From Phocaeicola dorei (GTDB lineage: Bacteria; Bacteroidota; Bacteroidia; Bacteroidales; Bacteroidaceae), in contig NZ_CP046176.1 in assembly GCF_013009555.1 (NCBI RefSeq), positions 2,263,501 to 2,327,500 of the forward strand: a DNA stretch of 64,000 nt, read 5' to 3'. Below the pieces are notes generated by a model that was given only the letters and a program-made list of their open reading frames with translations, was not told the origin of the DNA and did no database searches. Both the position numbers and the translations under genes were made by a program. How positions within the stretch are numbered: the stretch's first letter is position 1; the number at the start of each line of letters is the position of its first letter. Positions 26,169 to 34,949 of the stretch are shown in pieces.

Positions 26169-26310
26169 TATTATGTGTTCGGACGACTATAGAATTCAAG
26201 CTGCTCCTACTGTGGATAAAGTAAAAGGATAGTTCCTGAAAAGAGGGAGGAGGTGTGTCAAAACTAAAATGACAGCTCCGAAAAGTTACAGATAGTAATT
26301 ATAAACTTAA

Positions 26311-26355
26311 AAGGGTCGTATCAAGCTCTGTATTGACTAATGATACGGCCCTTTC
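26311..26355. terminator. Bidirectional terminator between S9 peptidase and gcvP
   Basis: AAAGGG-T-CGTATCA pairs with TGATACG-G-CCCTTT (26311-26324 and 26342-26355), followed on the plus strand by a T-rich tract. The remaining parts of the 283-bp gap between the convergent genes show nothing else. Confidence 0.85.
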
Positions 26356-26451
26356 TTTAGTTTTTTAGGATGCTCAAATTTCAAATTATAAATTCATATT
26401 TTCAAAAACTGAGTTTTGATCCTCTCTTCTTCTTTTTAGTACAATGCTTTT

Positions 26452-29301
26452 TTATTCAAACTTACCATAACGGGTAGGCAACAGTTTGCGGTCACCTAAT
26501 GTATTATCTACCCGGGCTACATTGATCCAGAATTTGTTATCACGTACCGATTCGATAGGATAAGCGGCTTTCTCGCGGCTGTAGCTGTGATTCCATTCAT
26601 TGGCCACCACTTCATATTCAGGATGCGGGGCGTTGACCAATACATTATCTTCTTTATCGGCACTGCCATTCTTCACTTCTTGAATTTCCTGCCAGATGGT
26701 TTGCATCACAGTGACGAAATTATCCAGTTCCCATAAACTTTCACTTTCAGTCGGTTCAATCATCAATGTTCCATGAACCGGGAAAGAAAGGGTGGGCGCA
26801 TGATAGCCATAGTCCATCAGACGCTTGGCGATGTCATTTTCGCTGATACCGGTTTCGTCATGCAGATAGCGGCAATCTAAAATCATTTCATGGCCCACAA
26901 AGCCCGTAGCACCGGTATATACAATACCGTAGGTATCCTTGAAGCAGGCTGCCAGATAATTGGCGCTCAGAATGGCAGTCTTGGTGGCATTGGTCAGACC
27001 TTCGGCGCCCATCATGCAAATATAACCGTAAGTAATAGGCAGGATTCCTGCGCTACCGTATGGAGCTGAAGAAACCTGATTGGCACTGTTACCCCAAACT
27101 TGATGTCCTGGAAGGAACGGGACCAGATGTTCGGCTACACAAACGGGACCTACACCGGGACCGCCACCACCGTGAGGGCTGGCAAAAGTCTTATGCAGAT
27201 TCAAATGGCATACATCAGCACCGATGGTACCCGGATTGGTCAGACCTACCTGTGCATTCATATTTGCACCATCCATGTAAACCTGTGCTCCGCATTTATG
27301 AATAATTTTACAAATTTCTGCAATTTCCGGTTCAAAGATACCATGAGTGGACGGATAGGTAATCATTAATGCAGCCAGATCATCCTTGTTGGCTTCTGCT
27401 TTTGCACGTAAATCTTCTACGTCTACATTACCTTTATCGTCACAGGCGCAAGTCACCGTGGTATATCCGCATTGAATGGCTGAAGCCGGATTCGTACCGT
27501 GGGCTGATGCCGGAATTAATATCTTGTTGCGGTGTCCCTGTCCGATACTTTCCAGATAAGCGCGGATGATGCGAAGTCCTGTATACTCTCCTGCTGCACC
27601 TGAATTAGGTTGCAAAGTGATTCCTGCAAATCCGGTAATAACCTTCAACTGCTCGCTTAGGTTATTAAGTAGTGTCTGATAGCCTTTTGTTTGATCCTCA
27701 GGTGCTAACGGGTGTATAGCCATCCAGCCTAAGTTGCTGAGTGGGAGCATTTCCGAAGCGGCATTCAGTTTCATGGTACAAGAACCCAATGAAATCATGG
27801 AATGTGCTAATGAGATATCTTTACGTTCCAAACGTTTGATATAACGCATCATTTCGGTTTCAGTATGATACTTGTTGAATACCTCATGGGTGAGGAAGGA
27901 AGTACGGCGGCGTAGTTCACGGTTCAGTGAGGATGCTTCGGGAATGTCTGTCACTTCTTGAACGGTTTCTTCGGCAGCAATGGAGAAGATGGAAAGTAAC
28001 AGGTTTACATCTTTCGGGTCGGTGGTTTCATCAATGCTGAAACCTACATCGCCATTATCATAGTAACGGAGGTTTACTTCTTTACTCAATGCGATGGTAC
28101 GCAGCTTCTGAGCCGAAACATGGTCGGGCAGACTGAAACGCAGGGTGTCAAAGAATAATTCATTATGCTGTACATATCCCAAGCGGGTTAGGGCTTTGTT
28201 CAACCAGGTGGTAATGCTATGAATGCGTTTTGCTATATTTTTGATACCTTCCTGTCCATGATAAACGGCATAGAAGCCGGCCATTGTAGCCAGTAATGCC
28301 TGTGCGGTGCAGATGTTGGAAGTTGCTTTTTCGCGTTTAATATGTTGCTCACGGGTCTGTAAAGCCATACGGTAGGCCAGTTTGCCATATTTGTCTTTAG
28401 ACCAGCCGATGATACGTCCCGGCATATTGCGTTTATATTCGTCACGTGTAGCGAAGTAGGCTGCGGACGGACCTCCGTAGAACAAGGGGATACCCAGGCG
28501 CTGGGTACTTCCGAATACGATATCTGCTCCCCATTCGCCGGGAGGAACTAATAATGCCAAACTCATGATATCAGCATCCACGGCTACTTTACAATGGGCA
28601 GCATGTGCCTTTTCCACAAACTCACGATAGTCTTCTACGTTACCGCTGGCATTGGGGTATTGCAGGATGCAGGCAAAAATTTCCGGAGTAAATACCAATT
28701 CCTTGTAATTTCCTACTTGGATCTTCATGCCTTGCGGAAGGGCGCGGGTTTGGATGACTGCCAGATTCTGTGGGAAAATCTCTTCATCCACAAACAATAC
28801 ATTGGCTCCGCTTTTTTGTTGGTCGCGGGTGCGAAGTCCATGCATCATGGTGGCGGCTTCGGCAGCGGCGGTAGATTCATCCAGCAATGAGCAGTTTGCC
28901 AATGGCATGGCTGTGAGGTCGGATATGACAGTCTGGAAGTTCATCAATGCTTCTAAACGTCCTTGTGAAACTTCGGTTTGATAAGGAGTGTACGAGGTGT
29001 ACCACACAGGATTCTCGAATACATTGCGTTGAATGACCGCCGGAGTAATACTATCATACCAACCCATACCTATATAGGAGGTATAAATCTTGTTTTGTGA
29101 AGCTAGTTCGGTAATGTGCTCTGCAAACTCCCGTTCCGTCATGGGAGCAGCCAGTGGCAGAGGTTCTTTCAAACGGATTTTGGACGGAATTGTTTTGTTA
29201 ATCAGTTCATCAAGACTCTTTACGCCAATCTTTTCCAACATAACGGGAAGGTCTTCTTCCTGTATACCGATATGTCGGTCTGCTAATAAATCTGTTTTCA
29301 T
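26452..29301 (-). CDS. gcvP: Glycine dehydrogenase (decarboxylating), P protein
   Basis: A 949-residue fused P protein of the glycine cleavage system. It decarboxylates glycine with pyridoxal phosphate and passes the aminomethyl group to lipoylated H protein. The PLP-binding lysine is in NLHKTFASPHGGGGPG (about residue 700), and the glycine-rich loop follows immediately. The N-terminal half (ADRHIGIQEEDLPVML) and C-terminal half are both complete, giving the full-length single-chain form. It is the last gene of a likely operon with the MBL hydrolase, rsmG and the DUF3298 lipoprotein. No glycine riboswitch is visible in the 35-bp upstream gap. Confidence 0.97.
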   Translation of the reverse strand: MKTDLLADRHIGIQEEDLPVMLEKIGVKSLDELINKTIPSKIRLKEPLPLAAPMTEREFAEHITELASQNKIYTSYIGMGWYDSITPAVIQRNVFENPVWYTSYTPYQTEVSQGRLEALMNFQTVISDLTAMPLANCSLLDESTAAAEAATMMHGLRTRDQQKSGANVLFVDEEIFPQNLAVIQTRALPQGMKIQVGNYKELVFTPEIFACILQYPNASGNVEDYREFVEKAHAAHCKVAVDADIMSLALLVPPGEWGADIVFGSTQRLGIPLFYGGPSAAYFATRDEYKRNMPGRIIGWSKDKYGKLAYRMALQTREQHIKREKATSNICTAQALLATMAGFYAVYHGQEGIKNIAKRIHSITTWLNKALTRLGYVQHNELFFDTLRFSLPDHVSAQKLRTIALSKEVNLRYYDNGDVGFSIDETTDPKDVNLLLSIFSIAAEETVQEVTDIPEASSLNRELRRRTSFLTHEVFNKYHTETEMMRYIKRLERKDISLAHSMISLGSCTMKLNAASEMLPLSNLGWMAIHPLAPEDQTKGYQTLLNNLSEQLKVITGFAGITLQPNSGAAGEYTGLRIIRAYLESIGQGHRNKILIPASAHGTNPASAIQCGYTTVTCACDDKGNVDVEDLRAKAEANKDDLAALMITYPSTHGIFEPEIAEICKIIHKCGAQVYMDGANMNAQVGLTNPGTIGADVCHLNLHKTFASPHGGGGPGVGPVCVAEHLVPFLPGHQVWGNSANQVSSAPYGSAGILPITYGYICMMGAEGLTNATKTAILSANYLAACFKDTYGIVYTGATGFVGHEMILDCRYLHDETGISENDIAKRLMDYGYHAPTLSFPVHGTLMIEPTESESLWELDNFVTVMQTIWQEIQEVKNGSADKEDNVLVNAPHPEYEVVANEWNHSYSREKAAYPIESVRDNKFWINVARVDNTLGDRKLLPTRYGKFE

Positions 29302-29336
29302 GGTAGTAGTATATAAGTTAAATTTTAAGTTTTATC

Positions 29337-29975
29337 TTATCGGAAAAAAGGGTTGTTCGCTTTTTCTGCTCCCACAGTGGTCGGGTCTCCATGACCAGGA
29401 TAGACTACCGTGTCGGGGGGAAGTACAAACAAACGACTGCATATATGTTCGCGAAGTTCGTCGAAATTACCTCCTGTAAGGTCTGCACGTCCTATACTTC
29501 CTTGGAACAATACATCACCGCTGAAGATACAGTGGTCTTCTTTGCAGTAATAAACAATACTTCCCGGCGAATGACCCGGCACATGGATAGCTTCCAGTTG
29601 GGTATTGCCGAAAGTAATGATATCTCCATCAAAGATATATTTTCCTAATGGCACGGGTGCTTCGGGCAATTGGAAGCCAAACATACGTGATTGTGCCGGG
29701 GCTTGTTCCAGCCAAAATTCATCCGCTTGATTTGCTTCGGCTTTTAGTCCGTATTCTTGTAACAGGAATGGGTTGCCGAAAATATGGTCCAGATGGAGGT
29801 GCGTATTCAATAAATGTTTCACTGTCAGGTTATTGCTGTCAATATATCTTTTTAAGGCTTGCTTTTCTTCTTCATAAAAGCAACCGGCATCAATAATGGC
29901 GGCTTCCTTCGTTTCGTCCGATAACACATAGCAGTTTACCGGAAACATATTGAATTCAAATTTCTTTATTTTCAT
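29337..29975 (-). CDS. MBL-fold metallo-hydrolase (glyoxalase II-like)
   Basis: A 212-residue metallo-beta-lactamase-fold hydrolase. Metal ligands are visible in THLHLDH (about residues 59-65), HVPGHSPGS (about 131-139), SGDVLF and VYPGHGDPT near the C-terminus. The size and motifs fit the short glyoxalase II-like hydrolases of Bacteroidales, which act on thioesters; the true substrate is not known. It lies 20 bp after rsmG and 35 bp before gcvP on the same strand. Confidence 0.92.
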   Translation of the reverse strand: MKIKKFEFNMFPVNCYVLSDETKEAAIIDAGCFYEEEKQALKRYIDSNNLTVKHLLNTHLHLDHIFGNPFLLQEYGLKAEANQADEFWLEQAPAQSRMFGFQLPEAPVPLGKYIFDGDIITFGNTQLEAIHVPGHSPGSIVYYCKEDHCIFSGDVLFQGSIGRADLTGGNFDELREHICSRLFVLPPDTVVYPGHGDPTTVGAEKANNPFFR

Positions 29976-29995
29976 TGTTCTTTTATCTATAGTTA

Positions 29996-30622
29996 TTAAC
30001 CGTTGATGGTTACATAAACCACTTTCTTAGTTTTAAAAAAATCTTCTGTGAATTCATCTTTCAGATCATAAAGCATTGTTTTGTGCTTCACGGGCATTGT
30101 TTCTTGTTCCAACTCTCCGCCTTTCAGGCAAATCAGCCCGTTGGGTAGGACATTATGCTGTTCTTGTCTGATGTTTTTACGGATAATTTTTATTAAATCG
30201 CCCAAAGGCATGACAGCACGACTTACTACGAAGTCGAATTTTCTTTTTTCTTCTTCGGCGCGGCAATGACGGAAAGTGACATTCTTCAGTCCGATAGCAT
30301 TGGCTACTTCTGTAGCTACTTTCACTTTCTTTCCGATACTGTCCACCAGATGAAATTGGACTTCAGGGAATAAGATGGCCAAAGGGATACCTGGGAAACC
30401 GCCCCCTGTGCCCAAGTCCATAATTTGGGTATCAGGGGTGAAGTTTATCACTTTGGCTATGCCTAGCGAGTGCAATACATGATGCTCGTACAGATTAGCG
30501 ATATCCTTGCGTGAGATTACATTGATTTTGCTATTCCAATCCGTGTATAAATCATACAATGCGGCAAACTGTGTTTTCTGCTGTTCGCTGAGGTTAGGGA
30601 AATATTTCAGTATTAATTCCAT
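29996..30622 (-). CDS. rsmG: 16S rRNA (guanine527-N7)-methyltransferase
   Basis: A 208-residue class I methyltransferase that methylates G527 of 16S rRNA. The SAM-binding motif is IMDLGTGGGFPGIPLAI (about residues 68-84). RCRAEE-like and VVSRAVMPL motifs follow, as in RsmG/GidB. The N-terminal NLSEQQKTQFAALYDLYTDWNSKINVISRKD segment, quoted here as a landmark only in part (NVISRKDIANLYEHHVLHSL), is typical. It is 20 bp after the DUF3298 lipoprotein. Confidence 0.95.
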   Translation of the reverse strand: MELILKYFPNLSEQQKTQFAALYDLYTDWNSKINVISRKDIANLYEHHVLHSLGIAKVINFTPDTQIMDLGTGGGFPGIPLAILFPEVQFHLVDSIGKKVKVATEVANAIGLKNVTFRHCRAEEEKRKFDFVVSRAVMPLGDLIKIIRKNIRQEQHNVLPNGLICLKGGELEQETMPVKHKTMLYDLKDEFTEDFFKTKKVVYVTING

Positions 30623-30642
30623 TCTATACTTAAAATCGTTAT

Positions 30643-31491
30643 TTAATGTATCATATATTTTTCTACCGATGTGTAGGGTAAAGAAAGGGTGATGATTCCT
30701 ACAGCATAGGGAGCGATATCATATTTGTTATACAGGAAAGATACTTTTTCCTTTTCTAACAAGAAATTGTCGGGTACATACATATTGGTAGAATTCAAGA
30801 TGCCTGCATTCTGAAGTCCTTCCAGTGAGGTAATGGAGCTGTCTTCCAAACGGGTAGCCATTTCTGTTATCAGTTCTTCCAGCAGCATGTCACTTATCGG
30901 TTTTTCCGACCCTGCCATAAATACATCTTTCAAAGCAAGTAGTTTGCCGGTATTTTTTTCGAAGTTCATCCATTTGTTCCATGAGTTGGGATGTGCTCCG
31001 CCTGTATATTCAAAAGTTTCTGCAATGAAATTCAGAATGCCTTCTTTGCCTTCGCTGAAATAGGTGGTCAGTCCGTATTCATAATTGTACCATGTGGGAA
31101 GTTCGTCTTTGGGAGTTCCATTTTTTATATCTTCCTGATAGAACTCGTTCACATCTTTGCGGTAGTTGTTAATGTAGGTATTTTTAAAAGAATCTACAGC
31201 GACTTCCGGATTCATCCGGGTATATTCTTTTCCCAAAATGTGGGCTTGTATGGTGCGGTTGATGCGTTGTACTATGCTATCCGCAGCATCAGATTTTGCT
31301 AAATAACTATAATCAATAGTAATCTGACAGGTGGGAGAGACTGTGTCATCTTGTAAATGGGCTTGTTCTTCCACCTTTACAGTTTTCACTGTTTCACTAT
31401 CAATTTGTTTTTGTCCATTACATCCCGATAATAAAAAGCAGGATACAAGGCAAGTTGCCATAACAGACAATACGAGATTTCTTTTTTTCAT
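30643..31491 (-). CDS. DUF3298/DUF4163 lipoprotein
   Basis: A 282-residue envelope lipoprotein with a type II signal ending in LLSGC (C24). The remainder matches the DUF4163-DUF3298 arrangement seen in RsiV-like extracellular domains: a DSIVQRINR segment, the FEYTGGAHPNSW motif (about residues 161-172) and a C-terminal PYAVGIITLSLPY strand. Related domains in Bacillus RsiV bind lysozyme, but there is no transmembrane anti-sigma segment here, so that function should not be transferred. First gene of the operon leading to gcvP; a TATATTTG box is at 31537-31544. Confidence 0.85.
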   Translation of the reverse strand: MKKRNLVLSVMATCLVSCFLLSGCNGQKQIDSETVKTVKVEEQAHLQDDTVSPTCQITIDYSYLAKSDAADSIVQRINRTIQAHILGKEYTRMNPEVAVDSFKNTYINNYRKDVNEFYQEDIKNGTPKDELPTWYNYEYGLTTYFSEGKEGILNFIAETFEYTGGAHPNSWNKWMNFEKNTGKLLALKDVFMAGSEKPISDMLLEELITEMATRLEDSSITSLEGLQNAGILNSTNMYVPDNFLLEKEKVSFLYNKYDIAPYAVGIITLSLPYTSVEKYMIH

Positions 31492-31536
31492 AACTTTTTG
31501 TTTATTTGCATGGATTACTTATCCTAACTTTCTCCA

Positions 31537-31544
31537 CAAATATA
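31537..31544 (-). promoter_or_regulatory. -7 box of the DUF3298-rsmG-MBL-gcvP operon
   Basis: TATATTTG on the minus strand, 45 bp upstream of the DUF3298 start. It is back to back with the copA promoter at 31594-31630. Confidence 0.6.
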
Positions 31545-31593
31545 GAATAACTTCGTGAAATGTCCATCTAAAAAGCGAAAATATATTTATCTG

Positions 31594-31630
31594 TTTGCAA
31601 CAAGATTGCATGAACTTTTTGCTAAATTTG
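31594..31630 (+). promoter_or_regulatory. Promoter of copA
   Basis: TTTG at 31594-31597 and TAAATTTG at 31623-31630 form a Bacteroides-type -33/-7 pair, with a spacing of 25 bp that is slightly long. No obvious copper-responsive operator palindrome was recognised. Confidence 0.55.
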
Positions 31631-31663
31631 TCCGTTGATAAGCTATAATAAATAAGTAAAGAA

Positions 31664-33883
31664 ATGAATATGAACGATATGACAAAAAAACTATATCCCG
31701 TTACGGGAATGCATTGTGCGGCATGTGCCGGCAACGTGGAGAAAATTGTAAGGAAGCAAGAAGGCGTGGAAAATGCATCGGTTAATTTGGCGACGGCTAC
31801 TTTGACGGTGACTTATAATCCGGATATTGTGTCTCCGCAACAACTGAAAGAGGCTGTGATGAAAATAGGTTTTGATTTGATAATAGATGAGGATAACTCT
31901 GTACAGGAGCAAGAGGAAGCGGAGCAATCTTATTACGGACTGTTGAAGCGGAAGACTATCGTTGCTTGGATTTTTGCTTTACCGGTAGCTGTTTTGGGGA
32001 TGTTTCTGATGAATGTTCCGGGAGTAAACTGGTGGATGCTGTTGCTTTCACTTCCTGTTATTTTATATTCGGGGCGTTCTTTCTATATGAATGCCTGGAA
32101 ACAGACGCTTCAGCGTACCAGTAATATGGATACGTTGGTGGCACTTAGCACCTCCATCGCATTTTTGTTCAGTTTGTTTAATACGTTCTATCCCGAATTT
32201 TGGTACAGCCGCGGATTGGAACCTCATGTATATTATGAAGCTGCCACTGTTATAATAGCTTTCGTATTGGTTGGCAAACTGATGGAAGAGAAAGCAAAAG
32301 GAAAAACTTCCACAGCTATTCGTAAACTGATGGGATTACAACCTCGGACGGCCCGTGTGGTGAAAGACGGCAGGGAAGAGGATATCTTGATCGCCGACCT
32401 CCAGGTCGGCGATAAGGTGAGCGTCCGTCCCGGCGAGCAAATTCCGGTGGATGGAGTCATTGTCGGAGGAAATACCTTTATAGATGAGAGCATGATAAGC
32501 GGTGAACCTATTCCTGTAGAGAAAAAGCAGGGTGATAAGGTGCTGGCTGGCACTATCAATCAGAATGGTGCATTTATTATGACTGCTCAAAAGGTGGGAA
32601 AAAATACGGTGTTGGCACAGATTATCCGCATGGTGCAGGAAGCACAGGGGTCTAAAGCTCCGGTCCAGCGTATTGTGGATAAAGTGACAGCGGTTTTTGT
32701 TCCTGTTGTTCTTGCTGTGGCTGTTTTTACTTTCTTTATTTGGATAGTGGCAGGTGGAGCGGATGACTTTTCCTACGCTATGCTTTCAGCAGTGTCTGTT
32801 TTGGTTATTGCCTGTCCGTGTGCCTTGGGACTTGCTACTCCAACTGCATTGATGGTAGGAATTGGTAAAGGGGCCGAATCACATATTTTAATAAAGGATG
32901 CAGTAGCTTTGGAGCAGATGCGGAAAGTGGATACAGTGGTACTTGATAAAACGGGTACTGTAACTGAAGGGCGCCCTGTGGTGACCGGCTGGTTGCATGA
33001 TGCCGGATGGCAGAACGAGCATAAGGGAATTCTGTATGCTGCTGAATTGAAATCGGAACATCCGTTGGCTTTGGCTATTGTCGAGGCTTTGAAAAAGGAA
33101 GGTGAGAAGCCGGCAATCATTGATTCTTTTGAGAGCCGGACAGGACGGGGGATTGTGGTGACCCGTGGAAATAAAACTTTTTGGGCAGGAAGCCATCGGT
33201 TACTGAAAGATTTTGGAGCGGGAATTTCCGACTTGTTGAAAGGGATGGTGGAGGATTATGAGAAGAGTGGCAAGAGTTTGGTCTATTTTGGCGAGGGAAA
33301 TACATTGCTGGCGGTTATCGCTATTAGTGATAAAATAAAAGATACTTCCAGACAAGCGGTCAAACAATTGAAGGAGAGTGGAAAGTATATTGTATTGTTG
33401 ACCGGTGACGGTCATCTTACTGCACAGAATGTGGCCGGAGAAATTGATGCGAATCGTTTTATTTCGGATGCTTTGCCGGCCGATAAGGAGAATGTTATTA
33501 AAGAGTTACAGGCTGAAGGAAGAGTCGTAGCTATGGTAGGCGATGGCATTAATGACTCGCAGGCGTTGGCCCGTGCCAATGTAAGTATTGCGATGGGTAA
33601 AGGTACAGATATTGCCATGGATGTAGCGATGGTTACGTTAATGACTTCGGATTTGTTGTTGTTACCCAAAGCTTTTAAGCTTTCCTATAAAACTGTACGG
33701 TTGATCCATCAGAATCTTTTTTGGGCATTTATCTATAATTTGATAGGCATTCCAGTGGCGGCAGGTATTCTGTTCCCACTATATGGTATTTTGCTTAACC
33801 CGATGATTGCCAGTGCTGCCATGGCATGTAGTTCTGTCAGTGTAGTGTTGAACAGCTTGAGTCTGAATTGGAGAAAGTTGTGA
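31664..33883 (+). CDS. copA: Copper-translocating P1B-type ATPase
   Basis: A 739-residue inner-membrane ATPase that exports Cu(I). One N-terminal heavy-metal-associated domain has the CxxC pair C18/C21 (GMHCAACAG). Transmembrane helices follow, with the A-domain SGEP motif, the transport motif CPC at 384-386, the phosphorylated aspartate D428 in DKTGT, the SEHP motif and the GDGIND hinge (D627). The C-terminal MASS-like AMACSSVSVVLNSLSL segment supports copper specificity. It is monocistronic and closed by a bidirectional terminator. Several in-frame ATGs lie in the first codons, so the exact start is uncertain by up to 5 residues. Confidence 0.95.
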   Translation: MNMNDMTKKLYPVTGMHCAACAGNVEKIVRKQEGVENASVNLATATLTVTYNPDIVSPQQLKEAVMKIGFDLIIDEDNSVQEQEEAEQSYYGLLKRKTIVAWIFALPVAVLGMFLMNVPGVNWWMLLLSLPVILYSGRSFYMNAWKQTLQRTSNMDTLVALSTSIAFLFSLFNTFYPEFWYSRGLEPHVYYEAATVIIAFVLVGKLMEEKAKGKTSTAIRKLMGLQPRTARVVKDGREEDILIADLQVGDKVSVRPGEQIPVDGVIVGGNTFIDESMISGEPIPVEKKQGDKVLAGTINQNGAFIMTAQKVGKNTVLAQIIRMVQEAQGSKAPVQRIVDKVTAVFVPVVLAVAVFTFFIWIVAGGADDFSYAMLSAVSVLVIACPCALGLATPTALMVGIGKGAESHILIKDAVALEQMRKVDTVVLDKTGTVTEGRPVVTGWLHDAGWQNEHKGILYAAELKSEHPLALAIVEALKKEGEKPAIIDSFESRTGRGIVVTRGNKTFWAGSHRLLKDFGAGISDLLKGMVEDYEKSGKSLVYFGEGNTLLAVIAISDKIKDTSRQAVKQLKESGKYIVLLTGDGHLTAQNVAGEIDANRFISDALPADKENVIKELQAEGRVVAMVGDGINDSQALARANVSIAMGKGTDIAMDVAMVTLMTSDLLLLPKAFKLSYKTVRLIHQNLFWAFIYNLIGIPVAAGILFPLYGILLNPMIASAAMACSSVSVVLNSLSLNWRKL

Positions 33884-33902
33884 TTGAATTAAAAATAAAT
33901 AA

Positions 33903-33944
33903 AAAAGCAGCCGTGCGGAGATTTTGTTTTGCATGGCTGCTTTT
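33903..33944. terminator. Bidirectional terminator after copA
   Basis: AAAAGCAGCC(g)TGC pairs with GCA(t)GGCTGCTTTT (33903-33916 and 33931-33944) with a 14-nt loop and T-rich flank. It separates copA from the convergent secreted-protein gene. Confidence 0.88.
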
Positions 33945-33970
33945 CATTTTTCCATTTTTTAGTTTATAAT

Positions 33971-34519
33971 TTAAAAAGGATTGTTTCTCCCTCTTTGTAC
34001 TTCTATTCGTATTCCGAAGTTCCCATTTTCTGATTTCATTTCGAAAGCTCCATTGAAATTATTTCTTTCCCAAGGCAATGCGCTTGGATTTCGTACTTTG
34101 TTCCCGTCAGCGTCATATTCACCGTATGTGGTTATGTGTAATCCGTTTTTCAATTTAAAGGTTGCACTTTGTAAGGTAGGAGGCATTGACATTGTTCCGA
34201 ATCCATAGATTCCCATTCCCGGATACATGGGGGTAAATACATGGTTGTAAGACCCTCTGTCATAAATGATATTCATATTGGGACGGAATATTTCATTGTA
34301 ATTCGCAATTGTATTATTGTTGTAAGGCTGATAATAAAGTTGCGGGGCTATCAGAGGGGGAGGGGCCACAATCATGGAACCCATATCCAGCATAAATCCG
34401 TTAAAATTCTTGTAACCATCCAATGAAATGGGCGGAATACTATCTGTTACCACTTCGGACTGCGCAAAGGTAGTAGCGGCAATCAGAAACATAGAAATGG
34501 ATAGAACCAGCTTTTTCAT
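33971..34519 (-). CDS. Secreted protein of unknown function
   Basis: A 182-residue protein with a clear Sec signal peptide (MKKLVLSISMFLIAATTFAQ). The mature part is rich in Asn, Pro, Tyr and Gly (APPPLIAPQLYYQPYNNN, YPGMGIYGFGTMSMPP) and ends in a more regular C-terminal region with LKNGLHITTYGEYDADGNKVRNP. It resembles lineage-restricted Bacteroides envelope proteins, but I do not recognise a named family. A TATATTTG box (34544-34551) lies 24 bp upstream of the start, so it is transcribed alone. Confidence 0.75.
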   Translation of the reverse strand: MKKLVLSISMFLIAATTFAQSEVVTDSIPPISLDGYKNFNGFMLDMGSMIVAPPPLIAPQLYYQPYNNNTIANYNEIFRPNMNIIYDRGSYNHVFTPMYPGMGIYGFGTMSMPPTLQSATFKLKNGLHITTYGEYDADGNKVRNPSALPWERNNFNGAFEMKSENGNFGIRIEVQRGRNNPF

Positions 34520-34949
34520 ATACTGTTATTTTTTTTGTTCCGGACAAATATATGGAAACTCGCTCATATACGGATGGATTTCGCTGGAATAATGCAAACT
34601 GTTGGAAATAAAGGGAGATAAGCAGGTTTGCTCTATATTCGTCCACTGAGGGGTTTTGACCTGTTCGGAAGGAGTTAAGAGAATAAATTGCTACTTATCC
34701 GTTGCCGATTTGAAGTTGCAAAAGGTGCGGAAAAAGACCTTTTTCTCTCCTTGTTTATTATCCCTGTCATCATCGTAAAGAACGCTGTTCCACTCATATT
34801 TTGCCTTTGCAAAGGTAACATTTTTTTCGTCAACGGGAAAAATATACGTTCTGCAAGTGCTGTATGGGGCTTCTTTCCATATTCCGCCATATTCGTCATG
34901 CTGTTCATTTGCCCGATATCCGGTAATTTTGTAAACGAATTAAAGGGTT
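34520..34949. other. Non-coding gap at the left end of the second element
   Basis: Contains the promoter of the secreted-protein gene (34544-34551), a perfect 12-bp palindrome CCTTTGCAAAGG (34804-34815) overlapping a minus-strand TACCTTTG box (34810-34817), and a TAATTTTG box (34924-34931) just before the integrase pair. The TTTGC-bearing palindrome resembles IntDOT-type target cores, so the element junction may lie near it. No gene was found. Confidence 0.5.
34924..34931 (+). promoter_or_regulatory. -7 box of the tandem recombinase operon
   Basis: TAATTTTG matches TAnnTTTG and ends 18 bp before the first integrase ATG. No well-spaced -33 box is visible. Confidence 0.5.

Noticed and set aside
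26169..26451. Glycine riboswitch near gcvP
   Set aside because: The structured sequence here lies downstream of gcvP and is a terminator; the 35-bp upstream gap is too short for a riboswitch.
34675..34908. 77-codon minus-strand frame in the junction gap
   Set aside because: No family match, no signal, and it overlaps the palindrome and promoter-like sequences.
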